From Castellaniella sp040276085 (GTDB lineage: Bacteria; Pseudomonadota; Gammaproteobacteria; Burkholderiales; Burkholderiaceae_B), in the NCBI RefSeq assembly GCF_040276085.1, contig NZ_JBELOK010000001.1, positions 310,001 to 374,000 on the forward strand: 64,000 bases of DNA. Reading direction: 5' to 3'. Shown in pieces: positions 1-7,453 of the stretch. Every line of letters begins with the position of its first letter. The first letter of the stretch is position 1. The translations under genes were made by a program, and so were the position numbers. Below the pieces are notes generated by a model. It ran no database searches. It was not told where the DNA came from and saw only the letters and a list, made by a program, of their open reading frames with translations.

Positions 1-4
1 TCTA

Positions 5-139
5 AATAAAGTTAGTAAATTTTACGTCTCGAACCCTAGCAAATACGTTACGACTGAAAAGTCTGGAATTAATAAAGTTGGTAAATTTTCGAAGTGTCTG
101 TCTGGAACAGGCATGATTTCGTGCAAATAAAGTTGGTAA
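5..139 (+). repeat. Transposon left end: three spaced TnsB-type binding repeats
   Basis: Copies of AATAAAGTTGGTAA lie at 5-18 (one mismatch, GTTAG), 71-84 and 126-139. The same 14-mer occurs three times at the other end (18346-18399) in inverted orientation. Three widely spaced sites on the left and clustered sites on the right is the Tn7 end arrangement. The assignment to TnsB binding is inference from position and known Tn7 architecture. Confidence 0.9.
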
Positions 140-177
140 TTTTTGGCGTGGTGCAGGCAACGGCGTAGGGTCCCCCG

Positions 178-996
178 TCAAGTAGACGACGGCTGGTAGA
201 GATTCGGAGCAAGGGGTAGCCGGGGCATAAACTGCACCGGCGGGATGTCGCCCAGTGATTCATGTGGGCGGTATTCGTTGTAATCGATTAGCCATTGTTC
301 GGTGATGGCCTGCACCTGCTGCAGATTGGCAAACAGGTGAGCGTCGAGCACCTCCGTGCGATACGTCTTGTTGAAGCGCTCGATGAACGCATTCTGATTC
401 GGTTTTCCGGGCTGGATATAACGCACGGCGATGCCCCGGGCAGCAGCCCATTCGGTGAACGCCAGCGAGACCATCTCCGGCCCGTTGTCCAGCCGTATGG
501 CCTCAGGAGCCCCATAGCAATTGATCAGGCGATTGAGCACGCGGATCAGGCGCGCTGAAGGGATGGATGTGCCAACCTCGATGGCTAGGCACTCCCGGTT
601 GGCCTCGTCGATCACGTTCAACGTCCGGAAGCGTCGGCCGCAATACAAGGCATCGTGCATGAAGTCCAATGCCCAGCAGCGATTTGGCTCCAGGGAATGG
701 TCCAGCGGCTGACGGTGCCGGTCAGTCAGCCGTTTCTTGCAGCGTCGAGGCAAATTCAATCCCATCTCGCAGTACACCCGGTGAACCCGCTTTTTGTTCC
801 AGCAATGGCCATCGAGCCGCAGCCGTGTGAAGCACTTCCAGAATCCCCAGCGCCCATGCCGGGTCACGATGGCATTGAGCGCATCAATGACCTCGGCATC
901 GCGCTGCTCTGCCGGAATTGGCCTCTTGTAATACGCCGCCCGCGATAGGCCAGCAATCTGACAGGCACGTGTGATCGAGAGCTTCGATTGCACCAA
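178..996 (-). CDS. IS3-family transposase OrfB (DDE integrase domain)
   Basis: The 272-residue product has the rve integrase core. It begins with an HTH_21-like region (residues about 40-95, RHGRWGFWKC...) and carries the DDE triad D111 (ALDFMHD), D170 (RLDNGPE) and E206 (NAFIERFNK), with D-35-E spacing. The open frame has only a TTG start at 996. In this family OrfB is normally made as an OrfAB fusion by -1 frameshifting near the end of orfA, so an independent start is doubtful. It probably belongs to the IS51-type subgroup (inference). The frame is intact. Confidence 0.88.
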   Translation of the reverse strand: MVQSKLSITRACQIAGLSRAAYYKRPIPAEQRDAEVIDALNAIVTRHGRWGFWKCFTRLRLDGHCWNKKRVHRVYCEMGLNLPRRCKKRLTDRHRQPLDHSLEPNRCWALDFMHDALYCGRRFRTLNVIDEANRECLAIEVGTSIPSARLIRVLNRLINCYGAPEAIRLDNGPEMVSLAFTEWAAARGIAVRYIQPGKPNQNAFIERFNKTYRTEVLDAHLFANLQQVQAITEQWLIDYNEYRPHESLGDIPPVQFMPRLPLAPNLYQPSST

Positions 997-1028
997 CTGC
1001 TCGACGACCTCGCGCCTGGCTGACGGCG

Positions 1029-1295
1029 TCAGGATTTTCGGTTCAGCACATCCTTGATGGCTGAGTTCTCCAGGGCCAGATCCGCGTACATGCGTTTGAG
1101 CTTGGCGTTCTCCGCCTCAAGTTCACGCAGGCGCTGCAACTCGGACACCTGCACGCCCGAGTACTTGCTCTTCCACTGGTAGTACGTGGCGCTGCTGATG
1201 CCGTGCTTGCGGCACAACTCGACGACCGGGATGCCGGCTTCGCCTTCTTTGAGCACCGCAACAATCTGGCTTTCGGTAAATCTGCTTTTCTTCAA
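1029..1295 (-). CDS. IS3-family transposase OrfA (HTH)
   Basis: The 88-residue protein starts MKKSRFTESQIVAVLKEGE, the standard opening of IS3 OrfA. An HTH_8-type helix-turn-helix (VVELCRKHGISSATYYQWK) is followed by a leucine/coiled-coil region (LQRLRELEAENAKLKRMYAD) used for multimerisation. It ends NRKS-stop at 1029. An A-rich stretch CGAAAATCC at the end is the likely slippage region into orfB. Intact. Confidence 0.9.
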   Translation of the reverse strand: MKKSRFTESQIVAVLKEGEAGIPVVELCRKHGISSATYYQWKSKYSGVQVSELQRLRELEAENAKLKRMYADLALENSAIKDVLNRKS

Positions 1296-1407
1296 GGGAG
1301 TCTCCGATGGAAAGGAGGCTCCGAAATTCTACTGGCTGATGTCTACTCTGAGGGGGATCCTACGACGGCAAATCTTCCCCAGGGTTGGCTCGCAAAGCCC
1401 AGGCGCT

Positions 1408-1602
1408 TTACGCCTGCACATCAGGCTGAAGCTCGGACATCGCGGTGTTCGGACCTTTTGAGTCAGAACTTCCGAAAGCCATTTCAGACTCCATCCTCTG
1501 TGACCATGCCAGCCGCAGCAACCCGCGCAGCAGGTAGTCGCGCACGATATGCACGCTCCCCCCGGCCTCAAGAGCCAGCCGGGATACCGTGTAGGAGTTC
1601 AT
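1408..1602 (-). pseudogene. merD: Truncated merD (N-terminal fragment)
   Basis: The first about 33 residues (MNSYTVSRLALEAGGSVHI... to RGLLRL) match the N-terminal MerR-type HTH of MerD, the secondary regulator that follows merA in Tn21-type operons. The frame then runs into about 30 unrelated residues and stops, whereas full MerD is about 120 residues. It starts 18 bp after the merA stop on the same strand, the expected merD position. No merE follows. The 3' part was lost by a rearrangement at about 1505, before or apart from the IS insertion. Confidence 0.85.
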
Positions 1603-1619
1603 CGAACACCTCCTTTTCC

Positions 1620-3305
1620 TTACCCGGCGCAGCAGGATAGTTGCTTCACATCCTTGTTGAAGGTCTGCGCCGCGAGCTTCAAGCCTTCGACCATCGTCAG
1701 ATAGGGGAACAACTGGTCGGCCAGTTCCTGCACGGTCATCCGGTTGCGGATGGCGAGTACCGCCGTCTGGATCAGTTCGCCCGCTTCCGGGGCCACCGCC
1801 TGTACGCCGATGAGCCGTCCGCTACCTTCCTCGATGACCAGCTTGATGAAGCCGCGTGTGTCAAAGCTGGCGAGCGCACGCGGCACGTTGTCCAAGGTCA
1901 AAGTGCGACTGTCGGTCTCGATCCCGTCGTGATGAGCCTCTGCCTCGCTGTAGCCCACGGTGGCGACTTGCGGATCGGTGAACACCACGGCAGGCATGGC
2001 GGTAAGGTTAAGCGCCGCGTCACCGCCCGTCATGTTGATCGCCGCACGGGTGCCGGCCGCCGCCGCCACATAGACGAACTGAGGCTGGTCCGTGCAGTCG
2101 CCGGCCGCGTAGATGTCCGGCGTGCTGGTCCGCATGCCGGCGTCGATGACGATAGCGCCTTGCGGGTTGAGCGCGACGCCTGCCGCGTCCAGCGCCAGGC
2201 TGCGCGTGTTGGGCGAGCGACCGGTGGCGACCAGCAGTTTGTCGGCACGCAGCTCGCCGTGCGCCGTGGTGAGCACGAATTCGCCGCCCTCGTGCGCGAC
2301 CTGGCTGGCCTGGGTGTGCTCCAGCACCTCGATCCCTTCGGCGCGAAACGCCGCCGTGATTGCCTCACCGATGGCCGGGTCTTCCCGGAAGAACAGGGTG
2401 TTGCGTGCAAGGATCGTTACTTTGCTGCCCAGTCGGGCGAACGCCTGCGCCAGTTCCAGCGCTACCACCGACGAACCAATCACGGCCAGCCGCTCAGGAA
2501 TGGTGTCGCTGACCAGCGCCTCGGTGGAAGTCCAGTAGGGTGTATCTTTCAGGCCGGGGATCGGCGGAACGGCCGGACTCGCGCCGGTGGCAATCAGGCA
2601 ACGGTCGAAAGTCACCACGCGCTCGCCACCACCGTTGAGTTGCACGGTCAGGCTGTGTGCGTCCTTGAAACGGGCTTCGCCATGCAGCACGGAGATGGCG
2701 GGATTGTCATTCAGGATGCCTTCGTATTTGGCGTGGCGCAGTTCGTCGACGCGCGCCTGCTGCTGGGCCAGCAGCCGCTCGCGCAAGATTGTCGGCGGTG
2801 TGGGCGGCATGCCACCATCGAACGGGCTTTCTCGGCGCAAGTGGGCGATGTGTGCAGCGCGGATCATGATCTTGGACGGCACGCAGCCGATATTGACGCA
2901 GGTGCCGCCAATAGTGCCGCGCTCGATCAGGGTGACGTGCACGCCTTGCTCGACGGCCTTCAGCGCCGCCGCCATCGCCGCGCCGCCGCTGCCGATAACG
3001 GCAATATGCAATCCGCCACCGTCACCACCAGCCTTGTCGCCGCTACCTAGCCATTCGCGCATCTTGACGAGCAAGCCGCCGCCCACCGGAGGCACGGGCG
3101 CGTCGGCGAGCGTGGCCCGATAACCGAGTCCGGCCACGGCGGTAGTCCACGCGTCAGACGATGTGCCGGCCTCGACGGCGAGCTTGGCGCTGCCCTTGGT
3201 ATAGGAGACATCCGCCGACTGCACGCCTGGCACTTTCTCCAGGGCTTCCTTGACATGCACTGCGCACGAGTCGCAAGTCATGCCGGTGATTTTGAGGGTG
3301 ATCAT
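1620..3305 (-). CDS. merA: Mercuric reductase
   Basis: Cytoplasmic flavoprotein that reduces Hg(II) to volatile Hg(0) with NADPH. Length is 561 residues, as in Tn501-type MerA. Residues 1-67 form an N-terminal heavy-metal-associated domain (GMTCDSC). The FAD site is HIAVIGSGGAA, the redox-active pair is in GTCVNIGCVPSK, the second nucleotide-binding motif is RLAVIGSSVVALE, and the C-terminal Cys pair is LSCCAG. All catalytic cysteines are present. It is the last intact gene of merTPCA, followed by truncated merD. A second 3' merA fragment lies at 10444-10539. Confidence 0.98.
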   Translation of the reverse strand: MITLKITGMTCDSCAVHVKEALEKVPGVQSADVSYTKGSAKLAVEAGTSSDAWTTAVAGLGYRATLADAPVPPVGGGLLVKMREWLGSGDKAGGDGGGLHIAVIGSGGAAMAAALKAVEQGVHVTLIERGTIGGTCVNIGCVPSKIMIRAAHIAHLRRESPFDGGMPPTPPTILRERLLAQQQARVDELRHAKYEGILNDNPAISVLHGEARFKDAHSLTVQLNGGGERVVTFDRCLIATGASPAVPPIPGLKDTPYWTSTEALVSDTIPERLAVIGSSVVALELAQAFARLGSKVTILARNTLFFREDPAIGEAITAAFRAEGIEVLEHTQASQVAHEGGEFVLTTAHGELRADKLLVATGRSPNTRSLALDAAGVALNPQGAIVIDAGMRTSTPDIYAAGDCTDQPQFVYVAAAAGTRAAINMTGGDAALNLTAMPAVVFTDPQVATVGYSEAEAHHDGIETDSRTLTLDNVPRALASFDTRGFIKLVIEEGSGRLIGVQAVAPEAGELIQTAVLAIRNRMTVQELADQLFPYLTMVEGLKLAAQTFNKDVKQLSCCAG

Positions 3306-3344
3306 TCATCGTTCCTTTTCTGTGTTGGCCGCTGGCTCACGCCG

Positions 3345-3767
3345 TCAGCTATGTTTTGCTGGGAGTTCGCAGCCGCCCGAGCCGCAGCGGCGATTTGCCG
3401 GCGAAACCAAGTCCCAGATCGACACGCCGATCATCAGGGCCAGGCCGGTGTATATGAGGCGCGCTGTCCACCAGTTGCCAAGCAACCAGACAGTCCCGGC
3501 GAACACGATGGCTGGCCCGATCATGCCGAGCAGGCTGCGGTGCCATTGCCGATGACTGAGCCAGCCCAGTGCATTCGCCAGCAAAGCCACGACGGCGAAC
3601 AGCGGCAGCAGCGTGGAAATGAACAAGCCTTCGTATTCCTGTAAAAAGCCGAGGCCGATGGCTGTGCCCAAGCTGGCGATGGCCGGAAAACAGGCGGCGC
3701 AGCCCATCGCGGAAACAACGCTGCCGAGCGCGCCAGCCTTGTCGGCAATGCGTGTGATCAGTCCCAT
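3345..3767 (-). CDS. merC: Mercury transport protein MerC
   Basis: Inner-membrane mercury importer of 140 residues, the length of Tn21 MerC. Four hydrophobic segments are visible. The Hg-binding pair is in the first (SAMGCAACFPA), and a second Cys pair sits near the C-terminus (RRCGSGGCELP). It lies between merP and merA, as in Tn21-type operons. Together with MerT it passes Hg(II) to MerA. There is no oddity in length or motifs. Confidence 0.96.
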   Translation of the reverse strand: MGLITRIADKAGALGSVVSAMGCAACFPAIASLGTAIGLGFLQEYEGLFISTLLPLFAVVALLANALGWLSHRQWHRSLLGMIGPAIVFAGTVWLLGNWWTARLIYTGLALMIGVSIWDLVSPANRRCGSGGCELPAKHS

Positions 3768-3797
3768 GATCGCCCCAGGGTCGGGTTCAGTGGCTCA

Positions 3798-4070
3798 CTA
3801 CTTGACGCTGGAGGGATAGCCCGCGTCCCCGGTTGCCTTGGTCAGCTTCTGCACGCTGGTCTTGGCATCATCGAAGGTGACAACCGCTTCGCGGGTCTCG
3901 AAGGTCACGGCAACTTTACTGACGCCATTGACCTTGGAAATCGCCTTCTTGACGGTGATTGGGCATGCCGAGCACGTCATGCCCGGTACGGACAGCGTGA
4001 CGGTCTGGGTAGCGGCCCACACAGGTGCAACAACGGCGGCGAGGGCGAAGGAGGCAAACAGCTTCTTCAT
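3798..4070 (-). CDS. merP: Periplasmic mercury-binding protein MerP
   Basis: The 90-residue protein has a signal peptide (MKKLFASFALAAVVAPVWA) and then a heavy-metal-associated fold with GMTCSACP, whose two cysteines bind Hg(II). It scavenges periplasmic mercury and hands it to MerT/MerC. It is 12 bp downstream of merT and transcribed with it from the MerR-controlled promoter. Confidence 0.97.
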   Translation of the reverse strand: MKKLFASFALAAVVAPVWAATQTVTLSVPGMTCSACPITVKKAISKVNGVSKVAVTFETREAVVTFDDAKTSVQKLTKATGDAGYPSSVK

Positions 4071-4082
4071 GGTGAACTCCGA

Positions 4083-4433
4083 TCAGTAGAAAAATGGTAT
4101 GACATAGGGAAATCCGAGCGCGACCAGAACCAGCACGGCCACGACCCAGAAAATGAGCTTGTAGGTCGCTCGCACTTGGGGAATCGCGCAGACCTCACCC
4201 GGCCTACAGGCTTGCGCAGGGCGGTAGATGTGCCGCCAGGCGAAGAACAACGCCACAAGCGCTGCGCCGATGAAAAGCGGGCGATACGGCTCCAGCACGG
4301 TCAGGTTGCCGATCCATGCCCCGCTGAATCCCAAGGCGACCAGGACAAGCGGCCCGAGGCAGCAGGTCGAGGCGAGGATGGCGGCCAGCCCGCCAGCGAA
4401 GAGCGCGCCGCGCCCGGTTTGTGGTTCAGACAT
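4083..4433 (-). CDS. merT: Mercuric transport protein MerT
   Basis: Inner-membrane importer of 116 residues starting MSEPQTGRGALFAGG. The ATG at 4433 gives the family length. An upstream in-frame start would run through the mer promoter and is rejected. Three membrane segments are visible. A Cys-Cys pair is in the first (ASTCCLGP) and a second Cys pair is in the cytoplasmic loop (ACRPGEVCAIP). It is the first gene of the merTPCA operon, with its ATG 36 bp from the promoter -10 hexamer. Confidence 0.97.
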   Translation of the reverse strand: MSEPQTGRGALFAGGLAAILASTCCLGPLVLVALGFSGAWIGNLTVLEPYRPLFIGAALVALFFAWRHIYRPAQACRPGEVCAIPQVRATYKLIFWVVAVLVLVALGFPYVIPFFY

Positions 4434-4468
4434 GCGCTTGTCCTTTCGAATTTGAATTGGATAGCGTA

Positions 4469-4499
4469 ACCTTACTTCCGTACTCATGTACGGAGTCAA
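4469..4499 (-). promoter_or_regulatory. mer operator/promoter (PT) with 19-bp spacer
   Basis: On the minus strand the -35 TTGACT (4499-4494) and -10 TAAGGT (4474-4469) are 19 bp apart, the over-long spacing that MerR-Hg(II) untwists to activate transcription. The spacer holds the 7-4-7 dyad TCCGTAC-4-GTACGGA (4477-4494), the classical MerR operator. The divergent merR starts at 4505, so the site serves both transcripts. Confidence 0.97.
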
Positions 4500-4504
4500 G
4501 CGAT

Positions 4505-4939
4505 ATGGAAAACAATTTGGAGAACCTGACCATTGGCGTCTTTGCCAAGGCGGCCGGGGTCAACGTGGAGACCATCCGGTTCTATCAGCGCAAGGGTCTG
4601 TTGCCGGAACCGGATAAGCCATACGGCAGCATTCGCCGCTATGGCGCAGCGGATGTGACGCGAGTGCGATTCGTGAAATCGGCCCAGCGGCTGGGCTTCA
4701 GCCTGGATGAAATCGCCGATTTGCTGCGGCTCGACGATGGCACCCACTGCGAGGAAGCCAGCAGTCTGGCCGAGCACAAGCTCAAGGACGTGCGCGAGAA
4801 GATGGTCGACTTGGCGCGCATGGAGGCCGTACTGTCTGATCTGGTATGCGCCTGCCACGCGCGGCAGGGGAATGTTTCCTGTCCGCTGGTCGCGTCGCTA
4901 CAGGGCGGAGCAAACCTGACGGGTTCGGCTAAGCCTTAG
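4505..4939 (+). CDS. merR: Mercuric resistance regulator MerR
   Basis: Represses mer without Hg(II) and activates with it. The 144-residue protein starts MENNLENLTIGVF at 4505. The longer in-frame start would cross the operator. N-terminal winged HTH (IGVFAKAAGVNVETIRFYQRKGLL), long dimerisation helix, and the three Hg-binding cysteines in HCEEAS and VCACHARQGNVSCPL. Divergent from merT. Its 3' end overlaps the convergent exbB remnant by 4 bases. Confidence 0.97.
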   Translation: MENNLENLTIGVFAKAAGVNVETIRFYQRKGLLPEPDKPYGSIRRYGAADVTRVRFVKSAQRLGFSLDEIADLLRLDDGTHCEEASSLAEHKLKDVREKMVDLARMEAVLSDLVCACHARQGNVSCPLVASLQGGANLTGSAKP

Positions 4940-5112
4940 CGTGCTTTATTTTCCATTTTCTGAGACGACCCCTTGTAGGCCAGCACCGCCGGAATTGCGA
5001 CGGCAAGCCCTACGCCCGTCATAATCAGGGCTTCGCCGACCAGTCCAGCAATGCGGTTAATGGTCACGCCATCAGACATGCCAATGCTCAGCAATGCGTG
5101 ATAGCGAGACCA
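4936..5112 (-). pseudogene. 3' remnant of an exbB/tolQ-type gene
   Basis: The stretch read as YHALLSIGMSDGVTINRIAG, followed by GEALIMTGVGLAVAIPAVLAY, resembles the C-terminal part of ExbB/TolQ/MotA proton-channel proteins. Only about 55 residues remain. The 5' part is missing and the frame upstream is unrelated. There is no exbD or tonB nearby. The fragment joins another truncated gene start at about 5108-5112, so it is a deletion scar between the mer and copper modules. Confidence 0.7.
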
Positions 5113-5147
5113 AGTGACGCGACGGCTGCATATTTTTTGGGGTTCAT
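5088..5147 (-). pseudogene. Orphan gene start (19 codons) fused out of frame to the exbB remnant
   Basis: GGAGTCACC-ATG at 5147 is a good ribosome binding site and start. The reading begins MNPKKYAAVASLGLAI, like the signal peptide of an exported protein, but stops after 19 codons at 5088 inside the exbB fragment. It probably marks the 5' end of a lost periplasmic gene. The original gene cannot be named from so little. Confidence 0.5.
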
Positions 5148-5210
5148 GGTGACTCCACTGAGTGTGTGCAGTCTGCACGATAACTCGTTTGTGTACATTG
5201 CCCGCCGATT

Positions 5211-5645
5211 TCAAAAGGTAGCAAAGACCTTGGGTGCCGAGCCGGTGCCCAGAACGTAGACATTCAGCGGCCCGGCAGCGGTGCCCGCCATGCCAGGGGC
5301 GCCCACAGGCATTCCCGGTATGGAGAGACCCTTTACGGGGAGGTGATCAGCCAGTATCTGCTTGATGTACGTGGCGGGTACGAGACCTTCTACCACGTAG
5401 CCCTCTACCAGCGCGGTGTGACAACCCGCCAGGTTGGTCGGTATGTGGTACTTCTCCTTGATTGAGGCAAGGGCTGGCGTATTGATGGTCTCCACCGTAA
5501 AACCGTTGGCTTCAAGATGTTGGGCCCATCGGTCACAGCAACCACAATTGGGACTTTTGTACATTTTGACTGGAATGCCGGCAGCCACTGCTGAGAGCGG
5601 GAAGCCCAGGGCGAGTGCGAGAGCCAATGTTTTGAAGTGACGCAT
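5211..5645 (-). CDS. DUF411 (CopG-like) periplasmic metal-binding protein
   Basis: The 144-residue protein has a signal peptide (MRHFKTLALALALGFPLSAVAA) and then a DUF411 domain. The thioredoxin-like start is KMYKSPNCGCCDRWAQHLEANG with a CxCC cluster, and a further conserved Cys is in NLAGCHTALVEGYVVEG. DUF411 proteins occur in copper and silver resistance loci and some bind Cu. The C-terminal tail is Gly/Met/Pro-rich (PGMPVGAPGMAGTAAG), a possible metal-binding extension. It is the last intact gene of the copper/thiol module, about 96 bp after the DsbD-alpha-like gene. Confidence 0.85.
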   Translation of the reverse strand: MRHFKTLALALALGFPLSAVAAGIPVKMYKSPNCGCCDRWAQHLEANGFTVETINTPALASIKEKYHIPTNLAGCHTALVEGYVVEGLVPATYIKQILADHLPVKGLSIPGMPVGAPGMAGTAAGPLNVYVLGTGSAPKVFATF

Positions 5646-5741
5646 GGTGATGCTCCTGTAGAGAGGTTGTTGTAAAGATGCAAAGAGGGGCGTGTCATGG
5701 GAACAACCCCCGTTGCGGTTGGATCGGGTGGCCCAGGCGCT

Positions 5742-6260
5742 TCAAATTTGATCGCCTGAAACGGCAATCGTCGCAGGCGCGAGGCAGATGCCTTGCGTGT
5801 TGCAGGCCTGGACGCGCACCAGCACACGATCGCCTGGCGCACTGCCCAGGTTTTTTGTGGGGATAACCGTGCCGTCTTCGTAGACCAGGATATCCGTACC
5901 ATCGATCGTGATGCCGCTGCTCTTTCCGGGCGGGTAGGTTGCCTGCGCCGCACGTTGCGAGCCGTTATGTTCGATCATGACCGTCGAGGCGATCAGGTTC
6001 TCAAGCGAGGCGGGGTTGGCGTTGACGTGCCAGTCCTTGCCGATATGCAGGGTGACGGTGCCATCTTCTCCAGTCCTGGCGAGAGAGGCGGTCACATGCG
6101 TCGATGAATCCATCAAACCGCTGCTGGCTGCTATTGCATTGTCAGCAGCAGACCCGAGAGGTGGTGCAAAGAACTGACGCCAACCGAAGAGGACAGCCAC
6201 TGTTGCAAGGATGAGGAGCACCCCCAGAGTTGCCGCCCTGCGTTTGCTGCTGCGTTTCAT
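5742..6260 (-). CDS. DsbD N-terminal (alpha)-like periplasmic domain protein
   Basis: The 172-residue protein has an N-terminal membrane anchor (GVLLILATVAVLFGW) and a periplasmic domain of the DsbD-alpha type (GKDWHVNANPASLENLIAST). The cysteines in RVQACNTQGICLAP keep the C-x5-C spacing of DsbD-alpha. In classical DsbD this domain is fused to the membrane and C-terminal domains. Here it is a separate gene overlapping the next upstream gene (6257-7444) by 4 bases. The pair probably forms a split DsbD delivering reductant to periplasmic copper proteins (inference). Confidence 0.8.
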   Translation of the reverse strand: MKRSSKRRAATLGVLLILATVAVLFGWRQFFAPPLGSAADNAIAASSGLMDSSTHVTASLARTGEDGTVTLHIGKDWHVNANPASLENLIASTVMIEHNGSQRAAQATYPPGKSSGITIDGTDILVYEDGTVIPTKNLGSAPGDRVLVRVQACNTQGICLAPATIAVSGDQI

Positions 6261-7444
6261 TCCGTATTCTCCTGAGGTCCTACCGTTTTCAATGCCTTCA
6301 CCAGGCTTGCGCTCGTGAACAGGCCGGAAAAATCCTGCACTTTGTGCCCCTCACGATCAAGAACAGCGAGAAATGGCAGGCCCACGCCGCCATAGGAAGC
6401 GAGCAGGTGCTCGAGCACCAGGTCGGGGTGCGTCAGGTCTGCCTGGAATGCAACGACACCTGAACGGGCAACGGCCTGAACCACGGTGCTGTCCTCGTAG
6501 GTGGTTTTCTCGAGCACCTTGCAATTGATGCACCATTGCGCCGTAAATTCCACGATGGCGGGACGCCCGAGCGTGGGCAGTGCGGAAACATCGGCCGCCC
6601 GTAGCGGTTGCCAGGCGATCGTGTGGCCGGGGGACCGCTCCGGGCCTGCCCCGGCGTAGGCGGAGGCCAGGGCAATGACGCTCACGAATAGCGCCACCGC
6701 GCGTGAGCCGCGATCTGCCGCGCGCCAGAAGCGGTATGCCGCCCAGGCGAGCACCCCTGCGAACAAGGCGGTCCAGAGAGGTGCCACCCACGAAGCCGGG
6801 AGGACGCTTTGAAGGTAGAAAAGGGCTGCAGCAAGCAGCAGCCACCCGAAGCTCTGGCGGATGACTTCTGTCCAGGCTCCCGCACGCGGCAGGCGTTTCA
6901 GAAGGCCGGGGCGAAGGAGCAGCACGACATAGGGGAGTGCAAGCCCGAGGCCGATCGACACGAAGAGGGCGACGATATTGGCCGTTGGTTGAGCAAGCGC
7001 AAATACCAGGACGCCGCCCAAGAGGGGACCCGTGCAGGGCGTCGAAAGTAGCGCCGAAATGAGGCCGGAGAAAAAAGGTTCAAGGAATTTTCCCCCGCGT
7101 AAAGTGGCGACGGCGTTTGGGACAGGTAGGCCGCGTCCAAGAAAGTTCATCGCAGCAAACGCCGTCAACACGGTACCAAGAACAATCAGTACGGCCTGCG
7201 ATTGAAACAGCACCCCCCATTGCCACTGCAACAGGGCGGTGGCGGTGCCCAGTGCGGCAAAGAACAGCACCGACCCTGCTGTGAAAAGCGCGGCGGATGC
7301 GATGCGCACCTTCAGGTGGTCGCCTGTGGCGTTCAGCACCGCGCGAACCTTGAGCGGGACGGCGGGTAGCACGCAGGGCGTTAGATTCAAAAGCAGCCCT
7401 GCGCCTGCGGCAAGCAGAATCTGGGTGAATAGCCAGGAAGACAT
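6257..7444 (-). CDS. DsbD/ScsB-like thiol:disulfide interchange protein (membrane + thioredoxin domains)
   Basis: The 395-residue protein has a DsbD-beta membrane domain of about eight segments with its two redox cysteines in LLNLTPCVLPAVPLK and LSTPCTGPLLGG. A C-terminal thioredoxin domain carries WCINCK (residues about 310). It lacks the N-terminal alpha domain, which is the next gene in the operon (4-base overlap). It should move electrons from cytoplasmic thioredoxin to the periplasm. Its position after the multicopper oxidase-like gene suggests a role in keeping copper-site cysteines reduced (inference). Confidence 0.88.
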   Translation of the reverse strand: MSSWLFTQILLAAGAGLLLNLTPCVLPAVPLKVRAVLNATGDHLKVRIASAALFTAGSVLFFAALGTATALLQWQWGVLFQSQAVLIVLGTVLTAFAAMNFLGRGLPVPNAVATLRGGKFLEPFFSGLISALLSTPCTGPLLGGVLVFALAQPTANIVALFVSIGLGLALPYVVLLLRPGLLKRLPRAGAWTEVIRQSFGWLLLAAALFYLQSVLPASWVAPLWTALFAGVLAWAAYRFWRAADRGSRAVALFVSVIALASAYAGAGPERSPGHTIAWQPLRAADVSALPTLGRPAIVEFTAQWCINCKVLEKTTYEDSTVVQAVARSGVVAFQADLTHPDLVLEHLLASYGGVGLPFLAVLDREGHKVQDFSGLFTSASLVKALKTVGPQENTE

Positions 7445-7453
7445 TTCGGAGCC

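Larger units (their letters stand above)
164..1364 (-). mobile_element. IS3-family insertion sequence
   Basis: The element has two ORFs (orfA 1029-1295, orfB 178-996) typical of IS3 elements. Imperfect inverted ends are visible: CGTAGGGTCCCCC at 164-176 on the plus strand, and CGTAGGATCCCCC read on the minus strand from 1364. Similarity continues for about 35 bp. ACGG occurs directly outside both ends (160-163 and 1365-1368), consistent with a 4-bp target duplication. Size is about 1.2 kb. It sits just inside the left end of the Tn7-like element. The exact outermost base is uncertain by 1-2 bp. Confidence 0.85.

Noticed and set aside
1641..3050. 469-residue open frame antisense to merA
   Set aside because: Mirror of a GC-rich gene with conserved MerA motifs on the other strand; composition is Arg/Gly/His-rich without any domain.
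5742..7444. Frameshifted single dsbD gene
   Set aside because: The alpha-like protein is downstream, not upstream, of the beta-gamma gene and has its own membrane anchor and start, so it is a real gene order change and not a frameshift.
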